Source of the DNA: Trichomonas vaginalis G3
Taxonomy: Eukaryota; Parabasalia; Trichomonadida; Trichomonadidae
Length of the DNA: 64,000 bases
Assembly: GCF_026262505.1 (NCBI RefSeq)
Contig: NC_067206.1
Location: forward strand, 28,163,896 to 28,227,895
Direction: 5' to 3'
Shown: piece by piece, positions 57,495-64,000 of the stretch
How the letters are laid out: the number at the start of each line of letters is the position of its first letter
Position numbering within the stretch: the stretch's first letter is position 1
Translations under genes and position numbers: made by a program
The notes under the pieces: generated by a model
Told to the model about the DNA's origin: nothing
The model's input: only the letters and a program-made list of their open reading frames with translations
Databases searched by the model: none

Positions 57495-60400
57495 ATGTAT
57501 CGGAAGTTGTCTAAGTTAGAACACTCGGAAATAAAACAACTTCTTACAGAAGCTAACATAGATGTTGCAAAACATTACGCGACAAACAAAAAAGCACTCG
57601 CTGACTTCATTAAAGACTACAATGGTGAAATAACTTATGATAGAGTTCATGAGTTCATAAAGCCGCAACGCGGTGAGGACGAAGTCCATGCAAGAGCATT
57701 TCCTTTAAATGACGTTGCTATTGACTTATATCATAGACGTTCAGTACCTCATGAAGTAAGAAGAGAAATGTTTGACATAACAAATGCGAACGTTGGTCAT
57801 ACTCGTAAAGCTCTTTCTCATGACGTTCGTCAAGAGATGTTTGAACTTACGAACTCAAACGTTGGTGAAACAAGAAGAGCTGTACCTCATGAAGTAAGAA
57901 GAGAAATGTATGACATAACAAATGCAAACGTTGGTAAAACACGAAAGAGAGACGACACACTGAAACAACAGAGAAGAGAGATGTTTAAAAGTGCTATAGA
58001 ACAAGTTCGCAAAGCTAACGATGTCATTCGTTCCATTGACGACAAACCAAAAGAAGGTGAGAGATGGTTAAAGAAAGATGAAGAGAATAGGAAGAGGAAT
58101 GTGAAGACAGGCAATAGACTCATTGACTTTAACATCGAAGCTTTAGATGAACCAAACAGAGACTACTTACACAAACATTTCGGTAAGGTTTTCATGAGAC
58201 TCTTAGAGAAAATTAAAATAAACTCACAACAGAGATGGATGGTATGTTATAAACTTGGTGGAAAGTATGAATGTTCTACGTTAAACCTCAATAATATTGG
58301 AACATTACTACATCAGCTCTTGAAGGAGAACTTTATATCAGAGATAGAAGCAAATGCTGCAGGTATTGTTGAAATGCACTATGACTTCTTCTTGACAAAC
58401 ATAAAGAATCTTACCGAAATAAAGATGTATGATTTAACAGAATATGAAGGCTTAACGATGTCAGATGTAAAGAAAGGCAAACCAAAAAAGAGACCATATA
58501 GAGATGAAAGCACACTGACAAATGACCAGAAAGCCATTTTGGAAGCTCTTAAGCAAACAGGAAACCCAGCACTTATAGAAAGCTTTTGGAAAGATAATGG
58601 TGAAAAGAAGTTTTATAAGAAGAGAAGCGGTCAGTTCTGGAAGTATCTTTGCACATTACCTATAAATCTTGAGCGCTACCAAATCTTCAATGAATTGAAC
58701 AAAAGAACTGCAGCACTTATGACAGAGGACAATTGTTTCGTTTATGCTTGCATTCAGGCTGGAGTAAATGAAGAAACTATTGACCACATGAGAGAAGTCA
58801 TTCGTGTTAGAGACTTTCCTCAAAGTAAAGTACAAGAAATTTCTGATGCAACAGGTATAGCATTTAATGTTACCATTGGTTACTTCAATGACTCAAGACA
58901 TAATGAAATAAAGAGATATATACCAAAAGAATGTGAAACTGTTCGAACTATTGACTTACTTCTTGTTGAAGACCATTACATGCTAAACGAAAGATTACCT
59001 ATGACAACATATTTCATTCGAAACTATAAAGAAATTCTCAAAGCTTGTGGTGGAATGAACATTGAGAAACAGATGAAGATTTATACAAAGAGAGAAGATA
59101 AATATGTAGTTCGTTATGATAGAACAACACCGTTATGGGATGTTATGAAAACATTGTGGGAGTGCAAATATTTCGAACCTATTTCTTATGGAGAACTTTT
59201 CACATATACGACTGACTTATATAAACAGAACCTTGCACCATTTAAAGATTTGACATATGCTCCAAAGTATTGTGTACAACTGAAGAAGAAAGCCGAGTCA
59301 AAAGAAGTAAATAAAAATAAGTGCAAGTTCATTCCTGAGCACGTTTTCTTTGCTGACTTTGAGTGTAGCACAGACGGCTTTCATAAAGCTTTTAACATCT
59401 GTTATGACAGTGAAGATGGTTCAGTGAGTGAAAGCATTTGGGGTCAGAACTGTGCAACAGAATTTTTGGAGCGACTTCCTGACAAGAGTTTAATATATTT
59501 CCATAACCTCAGTTATGATATAAACTTCATCTTAAGACACATGACAGAAGTGAAAGGAACTCCCATCATTAAAGGTTCACGAACAATGCAAATAACTGGC
59601 TTATATAAAGGAAGGGCAATTATTATAAAAGACTCTTACAGTGTTATAAATAAGAAGCTTAAACTATTTCCTGCTATGTTTAACTTACAAACAGGACCGA
59701 AAGAAGTATTTCCATACAACTACTACAGCAGTGTTTTGTTAGCAAATGACAACAGAACTGGTGTCATTTCTGAAGCATGTAAGTTTATCCGGGATGCGAA
59801 TACGTTCATGAAAAACATAGATTCCATCAAAGGTTGCAGAATAGATGAAAACCACTTCGACTTAGAAAAGTATAGCACATTTTATTGCAAACAAGATGTA
59901 AAAATTTTAAGAGAAGGTTTTGTTAAGTTCCGCAATGACATATTGAAAGAATTTGATTTAAACGTTTATGACTACGTTAGTATTTGTTCAATTGCTAACA
60001 AATTGTTTGAGAACAGAGTGTACTTCCTGATTGGAAATTTATATGACCTCTCAAATAAACCAAGAGAATTTATTTCACGCTGTATTCAAGGTGGAAGATG
60101 TATGCTGTCAGATAACATGAAACAAAAGAGCGAAAAGAAACTCATTGCTGACTTCGACGCTGTTTCATTATATCCATCCGCTATAGCAAGACTTTATACT
60201 TTAGAAGGTATTCCAAAGGTTATGAAGAAAGAAATGTTAAGCACAGAGTATCTCATGAGACATTTATTCGATGACGACCAAAAGGAACCCATTGGTGAAA
60301 AGTTTATGTCTGGCTTCTTTGTTCTCATTAAGATAACAGAGATTGGAATACATAGACACTTTCCTTTAATAGTTTGTGACCCTGAACTAAATCCAGAACT

Positions 60401-61412
60401 TAACGTTCCCAGAAGTTCAAACACTTGCTGTTTAATGTATGTTGACCATATAACATTACAAGACCTCATAAAATATCAAGGTGTCAAATGTGAAGTGTTG
60501 CAAGGATACTATTACGATGGAAACAGAGATATTAGAATAAGAGATGAAGTAAAGAAGTTGTTTGAGTTAAGGTTAAAGTATAAGAAAGAAGGAAATCCTT
60601 TGCAAGAAAATATAAAGCTCATTCTGAACAGTATTTATGGCAAAACTATTCTATCTCCTATTGAGTCAAAAATAACCATAGTAAATGACAAAGATGCTAT
60701 AAGATATGCCATCAGAAACTACAACCATATAGTGAAGTTCGAAGGTTTGGATGGTTCAGATAAAACTATTTTCAAGCTAACGAAAAGCATTTGCAGACAC
60801 TTTAACTTCTGTCCACTTGGTGTAAATATTCTATCAATGTCGAAGAGAATAATGTGTGAAGTATTCTGTACTGCAGAAGATATGGGACTTCAAATATTTT
60901 ACCAGGACTGTGATAGCATGCATATTTTCAATGAAGACATACCAAAGCTTGCAGCAGAGTTTAAGAAGAGATACGGTAGAGAACTTATTGGTAAAACATT
61001 AGGTCAGTTCCATTCTGACTTCGCAGAAATAACACCTGGAAAACAAAGTTTAGCATACAAGTCAATATTTTGTGGAAAGAAGACTTACATAGACTTACTC
61101 ACTAACGATTTAAATGAAGTTGCATTCCATGCACGTTGCAAAGGTGTCAAACAAGACGTCCTTGCTTTAACCGCTAATGAAATGTTTCCTGAAGCTATAC
61201 AATGCTATTACAATGAAGATAAGAACATTCACATACCTGTTGGAACATATGACAAAGACTCTGAGTTCAGTTTAATGAAACTTTACAAAGCACTTTATGA
61301 CGGTCAAGAGATTGGATTTGACTTATGTAAGTCTTCTAGTCCTTGCTTTGCTGAAAAGTTTAACTTCTCAATAACGACTAAAACAAGCTTTATTCGTAAG
61401 TTGAAGTTCTGA
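57495..61412 (+). CDS. polB: Protein-primed family B DNA polymerase
   Basis: 1305 residues from ATG. Exonuclease motifs are ADFECSTDG (~620), YFHNLSYDINFIL and YCKQDVKIL. Polymerase motifs are ADFDAVSLYPSAIAR (~885, motif A), LILNSIYGKT (~1040, motif B) and YQDCDSMHI (~1138, motif C). This set, with insertions between motifs, is the Polinton/adenovirus/phi29-type enzyme, which starts DNA synthesis from a terminal protein. The N-terminal ~80-155 holds three tandem ~24-residue units (VPHEVRREMFDITNANVGHT and two variants). Residues 55-57 region (KPQRGED) is encoded by a small palindrome at 57663-57673. The frame looks whole. Confidence 0.9.
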   Translation: MYRKLSKLEHSEIKQLLTEANIDVAKHYATNKKALADFIKDYNGEITYDRVHEFIKPQRGEDEVHARAFPLNDVAIDLYHRRSVPHEVRREMFDITNANVGHTRKALSHDVRQEMFELTNSNVGETRRAVPHEVRREMYDITNANVGKTRKRDDTLKQQRREMFKSAIEQVRKANDVIRSIDDKPKEGERWLKKDEENRKRNVKTGNRLIDFNIEALDEPNRDYLHKHFGKVFMRLLEKIKINSQQRWMVCYKLGGKYECSTLNLNNIGTLLHQLLKENFISEIEANAAGIVEMHYDFFLTNIKNLTEIKMYDLTEYEGLTMSDVKKGKPKKRPYRDESTLTNDQKAILEALKQTGNPALIESFWKDNGEKKFYKKRSGQFWKYLCTLPINLERYQIFNELNKRTAALMTEDNCFVYACIQAGVNEETIDHMREVIRVRDFPQSKVQEISDATGIAFNVTIGYFNDSRHNEIKRYIPKECETVRTIDLLLVEDHYMLNERLPMTTYFIRNYKEILKACGGMNIEKQMKIYTKREDKYVVRYDRTTPLWDVMKTLWECKYFEPISYGELFTYTTDLYKQNLAPFKDLTYAPKYCVQLKKKAESKEVNKNKCKFIPEHVFFADFECSTDGFHKAFNICYDSEDGSVSESIWGQNCATEFLERLPDKSLIYFHNLSYDINFILRHMTEVKGTPIIKGSRTMQITGLYKGRAIIIKDSYSVINKKLKLFPAMFNLQTGPKEVFPYNYYSSVLLANDNRTGVISEACKFIRDANTFMKNIDSIKGCRIDENHFDLEKYSTFYCKQDVKILREGFVKFRNDILKEFDLNVYDYVSICSIANKLFENRVYFLIGNLYDLSNKPREFISRCIQGGRCMLSDNMKQKSEKKLIADFDAVSLYPSAIARLYTLEGIPKVMKKEMLSTEYLMRHLFDDDQKEPIGEKFMSGFFVLIKITEIGIHRHFPLIVCDPELNPELNVPRSSNTCCLMYVDHITLQDLIKYQGVKCEVLQGYYYDGNRDIRIRDEVKKLFELRLKYKKEGNPLQENIKLILNSIYGKTILSPIESKITIVNDKDAIRYAIRNYNHIVKFEGLDGSDKTIFKLTKSICRHFNFCPLGVNILSMSKRIMCEVFCTAEDMGLQIFYQDCDSMHIFNEDIPKLAAEFKKRYGRELIGKTLGQFHSDFAEITPGKQSLAYKSIFCGKKTYIDLLTNDLNEVAFHARCKGVKQDVLALTANEMFPEAIQCYYNEDKNIHIPVGTYDKDSEFSLMKLYKALYDGQEIGFDLCKSSSPCFAEKFNFSITTKTSFIRKLKF

Positions 61413-61790
61413 GGTCATTTATTTTTGTCAGCAATGAGGTCATGAATGAGGTCAGCAATGAGGTCATTTATTTTTGTCAGCAATGAGGTCATGAATGAGG
61501 TCAGCAATGAGGTCATTTATTTTTGTCAGCAATGAGGTCATGAATGAGGTCAGCAATGAGGTCATTTATTTTTGTCAGCAATGAGGTCATGAATGAGGTC
61601 AGCAATGAGGTCATTTATTTTTGTCAGCAATGAGGTCATGAATGAGGTCAGCAATGAGGTCATTTATTTTTGTCAGCAATGAGGTCATGAATGAGGTCAG
61701 CAATGAGGTCATTTATTTTTGTCAGCAATGAGGTCATGAATGAGGTCAGCAATGAGGTCATTTATTTTTGTCAGAAATGAGGTCATTCGT
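61411..61790. repeat. 49 bp tandem repeat array after PolB
   Basis: About 7.6 copies of a 49-base unit starting GAGGTCATTTATTTTTGTCA. Each unit itself contains three GAGGTCA-type words. The first copy overlaps the PolB stop codon (TGA of TGAGGTCA). Copies are nearly identical, so the array is young or kept uniform. There are no unique spacers, so it is not CRISPR-like. Confidence 0.9.
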
Positions 61791-61815
61791 GATAAAAATA
61801 AAGCTAGCGTAGATT

Positions 61816-62145
61816 TTACAATACTGCGATGGTAGAGTTTAAGAGTTGTGCTTCAATGTAGAGACAGTCCTTATGGTCTGGAGGTAAGAACACTTGGCAG
61901 TTATGGTCATGAGTGGAGAACATGTCTATCCAAAACTCACGATTGAAGCCAGTTAATTTATAGTATTTAGGGTTAGGAAGTGGTGAAGTTCTTGTATGAC
62001 CAATGAACTCATTTTCAACTCCCTTACTTAAGTTTGAATATAATATAGCTTGCTTTCTATCCCAAATGCCAGGTGTTACAATCTTTGAAAATTCATTTTT
62101 CCTCGGAAGCATTGCATCATAATTGAAAATTCTTGAAATCATCAC
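61816..62145 (-). CDS. Maverick structural-type protein, 109-residue frame
   Basis: Reads SKIVTPGIWDRKQAILYSNL, FIGHTRTSPLPNPKYYKLTG and FWIDMFSTHDHNCQVFLPPD. The PxxxxL...FWIDxF..... pattern resembles C-terminal halves of Polinton minor capsid proteins. It overlaps the gene at 62117-62671 on the same strand; they may be two genes or parts of one, and the region may be broken (at most about one break). Confidence 0.45.
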   Translation of the reverse strand: MMISRIFNYDAMLPRKNEFSKIVTPGIWDRKQAILYSNLSKGVENEFIGHTRTSPLPNPKYYKLTGFNREFWIDMFSTHDHNCQVFLPPDHKDCLYIEAQLLNSTIAVL

Positions 62146-62671
62146 TTGGTTCAGAGATTTGAAATCTTATACGTAATGGATTTTCTTTCTTTTTAGCTAC
62201 TTCATTGAATGGTGAGAATACAACAAACTGACAGTCATGAGTTCCATCTTCATTTTCATTAAATTCATAATGAAAGTCTATAAGTTGTGGCTGACTACCT
62301 TCTTCTTTCAGTTGTGCAAGAAACTCACGTAAAGGCTGTAAAGTTTGTACTTCAATGTTGAACTTTTTCTCGAACATCTCATTAAATGAAATCATACATT
62401 GTTGCAATGTTGTATCGTCTTTAAAGTATTTGTATATGTGAATGTTTTGGGCGCTTAAAGACTGTTCGTCATTTTCTATCTCGACTTGAAGTATAAAGTC
62501 AACCTTTCTGAAAGCACGTGTTATATACATAGATGTTATGCCAATGTACTTCTCTTCATTTATGTTCACAATCCAGTCTGTTGGAAACTTAAACGTTACT
62601 CTGTTCCCCTTTATTTTGACGTCAGGGTTTTCACTACTGAACGCAACAGATAAAGGTATTTGTCTATACAT
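62117..62671 (-). CDS. Maverick structural-type protein, 184-residue frame
   Basis: Starts MYRQIPLSVAFSSENPDVKI. Beta-rich head (VTFKFPTDWIVNINEEKYIG, ITSMYITRAF) followed by a helix (FNEMFEKKFNIEVQTLQPLR) and strands. The IxFPxxWxVxxNxxKxIGIxSxYxxxxxR pattern is like jelly-roll minor capsid proteins of Polintons. It is adjacent to the small basic gene upstream. Confidence 0.5.
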   Translation of the reverse strand: MYRQIPLSVAFSSENPDVKIKGNRVTFKFPTDWIVNINEEKYIGITSMYITRAFRKVDFILQVEIENDEQSLSAQNIHIYKYFKDDTTLQQCMISFNEMFEKKFNIEVQTLQPLREFLAQLKEEGSQPQLIDFHYEFNENEDGTHDCQFVVFSPFNEVAKKKENPLRIRFQISEPSDDFKNFQL

Positions 62672-62694
62672 TTAATTCGGATAAAAATAACCAT

Positions 62695-62945
62695 TTACTC
62701 TTTCTTTGCTTCAGCTTCTTTAGCTTTTTGTTCTTCCTTTGCTTTTGCTTCTTCTCTAACTTTCTTTGCCAGCAAACGTGGGTTCTTTTGTCTTCCAGCA
62801 GCTAATGCAGCAAGTTGTTTTTCACTAAGTTTTCTCTTTGGTCTCTCTGGCTTTTGTTCTTGTTTTTGTTCCTTCAGTTCGGATAAAATTGCTCGCGAAT
62901 TTCTTTCTTCAATGCTTCAACATCTATGACCCCTTGGTCTTGTCC
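62695..62945 (-). pseudogene. Small basic Maverick protein
   Basis: The minus strand reads LKEQKQEQKPERPKRKLSE, then KQLAALAAGRQKNPRLLAKK, then a Lys/Glu/Ala helix to the stop at 62695. The LSEKQLxALAxGRxKN motif is a short basic helix, like those in DNA-binding or virion-core proteins of such elements. Its beginning is unclear and the copy may be broken. Confidence 0.4.
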
Positions 62946-63010
62946 GTAGGGCTTGTCTGAGTCATTTGACTGCAGATAAAAAACAAAATTAAAACTTTAA
63001 CCGGTGTAAA

Positions 63011-63346
63011 ATGAGCTTGTCAAAATCAGAACGAGAGTCTATTATATTAAATGACGCAAGAGGAATACAACATCCTTTCTATTACGTAAGTCAGAGTAAA
63101 GATGGTAAAATATACGTAAGAAAAAGAAAGGTTCCATTAGCGAATGCAGAAAGCGACAACATTAAGGTGTATGGCAAGGGTGAAGTCCACGAAGCCCATG
63201 TTAAGCCTTCTATTCAAACTGAGCCACCAAAAGAACAAGAAGAAAAGAAGCCAGATGTACTTTCAATAACGAACCAAGAGCTTATTGCAAAGTTCGTGAA
63301 TTTCATTGAAAAACAAACCGAGTCAAAGAACCCTGACCACCAGTGA
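63011..63346 (+). CDS. 111-residue Maverick protein with an FYxxxQSKDG motif
   Basis: MSLSKSERESIILNDARGIQ, then PFYYVSQSKDGKIYVRKRKV, a linker with Pro/Glu, and a C-terminal helix (ITNQELIAKFVNFIEKQTES). Related to the small gene at 40132-40351 through the KDG-x-[VI]-x-x-RK motif. It sits 125 bases before the capsid-type gene and on the same strand. The function is unknown. Confidence 0.45.
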   Translation: MSLSKSERESIILNDARGIQHPFYYVSQSKDGKIYVRKRKVPLANAESDNIKVYGKGEVHEAHVKPSIQTEPPKEQEEKKPDVLSITNQELIAKFVNFIEKQTESKNPDHQ

Positions 63347-63470
63347 AAGAAGTTGAGACAAAGAGAATGTACAGTTCATTGAAAATGTCAAGAAACAACT
63401 TCCACCACGAATGCCAAGAAGAAGAGTGAGAATAATGAAGTAAATAGATATTTTTATCTGAAGTAAATAC

Positions 63471-64000
63471 ATGCAGAACGAACAGTTAAACGAATTTACT
63501 CCAGCAGAGCATATTCATCAGATTCGCTCATATTTCGATATCATAGACAATGCAGTTCAAATTGGTGACACTAATAGAAAATATTCTGACGCAAAGATTC
63601 CATCACAACCTGGAACTGCTAAAGATAACACATGGGTAACATTTAATCTCTCACCTCCTGGTGAAAATATGTTGGACCTTTACAATACATTCATTACGTA
63701 TAAAATGGAAGGTCAATTTATTGTAGATAAAGAAATTGGTTCAGGTTCCAATAAAACAAACCCACCAGGATTTTGGATTGGTTTCGATGACGCTTTCTAT
63801 GCAGTTGCTGGATATCAAATCCTTGCAAATGGTCGTATCGTATATTCTCAAGACAACGCAAGAGAAGAAGCATATTAACTTCAAACTCACAAACTACCGA
63901 ACAAATAAAGAAAGTAGATGTTTTTCTCAAGACTCGACATGAAGATGTATGGAGTCATTCGGGAACATGCAGAACAGGACAAATTGTTAGTGGTCCAATT
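63471..64000 (+). pseudogene. Major-capsid-type protein, N-terminal part (fossil; runs off the window)
   Basis: MQNEQLNEFTPAEHIHQIRS, then WVTFNLSPPGENMLDLYNTF and FWIGFDDAFYAVAGYQILAN, then GRIVYSQDNAREEAY. A short polar N-terminus leading into LYNTFITYKMEGQF-like strands is the front of Polinton/Maverick double-jelly-roll major capsid proteins. The remainder lies outside the window. The visible part looks broken (about one break). Confidence 0.55.

Larger units (their letters stand above)
42957..64000. mobile_element. Maverick/Polinton element, long copy (fossil; runs off the window)
   Basis: Carries a packaging ATPase (45093), a penton-like candidate (47278), two fibre-like genes (48060, 49297), an integrase (51273), a KilA-N protein (52538), protein-primed PolB (57495), structural-type genes (61816-62671) and a capsid-type gene (63471). 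Without the 2.27 kb transposon at 53482-55752 it spans at least ~18.8 kb, which fits the 15-20 kb size of Trichomonas Mavericks. Some genes (integrase, PolB) have long open frames and others look broken; in all a handful of breaks are visible. It appears fairly young but not whole. Neither terminal repeat was identified. Confidence 0.8.

Noticed and set aside
61411-61790. CRISPR-like array
   Set aside because: Units are contiguous without unique spacers, there are no cas genes, and the genome is eukaryotic; it is an ordinary tandem repeat.

Overview
This window looks like a parabasalid genome, most probably Trichomonas vaginalis. The support is: AT-rich intron-poor DNA, BTB/BACK-like ankyrin proteins with nearly identical 33-residue repeats, very short spaces between genes, and more than 20 kb of Maverick/Polinton DNA carrying a protein-primed DNA polymerase, integrase, packaging ATPase and capsid-type genes. 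A related trichomonad such as Tritrichomonas is not excluded.

Host part (about 1-33,350). In order: the start of a NADAR-domain gene (minus strand, cut by the left edge); a Hook-like CH-domain/coiled-coil gene in two separated pieces; a short basic protein; a kinesin-like protein whose motor domain appears to lack the nucleotide-binding loop; an ankyrin-repeat protein; a Sec1/Munc18 protein of the Vps33 type (HOPS/CORVET tethering); head-to-head with it an ASCC3/Slh1-type double-cassette helicase (ribosome quality control) with one reading-frame shift; a second, longer ankyrin paralogue; a HEAT-repeat importin-like protein; and a CARMIL-like leucine-rich-repeat protein.

DNA transposons are spread through this part and nested in one another. 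A 1.2 kb palindromic (foldback) element occurs at 930-2162 and, in the opposite orientation, at 33,358-38,885. The second copy is split by a 4.27 kb Kolobok-like element between TTAA duplications, and that in turn holds a 1.27 kb inverted-repeat element. A Mutator-like repeat with 7-9 bp target duplications occurs at 6,918-9,373 and, inverted, at 26,018-27,079. The first copy is split by a 1.39 kb hAT-like element with an 8 bp duplication. In both cases the undisturbed sister copy in this same window shows the empty site.

Maverick part (about 39,000 to the right edge). A fragmentary copy (about 39,956-42,770) lies beside a much longer one (about 42,957 to beyond 64,000). The long one has two zero-spaced or overlapping gene blocks, divergent pairs with 16-25 bp between start codons, a penton-like candidate, two genes resembling bacteriophage tail fibres (a collagen-like one and one ending in a phage tail-collar-like domain), an integrase, a KilA-N protein, PolB, several small proteins and the start of a major-capsid-like gene. 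A 2.27 kb transposon with an integrase-type DDE transposase and a striking three-hairpin cluster is inserted between the KilA-N gene and a repeat-rich stretch. Both Maverick copies are treated as fossils: several genes look broken and neither end of the long copy is resolved.

Most unusual points: phage-fibre-like proteins in a eukaryotic virus-like element; small GC-rich hairpins dotted through Maverick genes and spacers; stop-start (TAAATG) gene junctions; the three-hairpin cluster; and the pseudo-kinesin.
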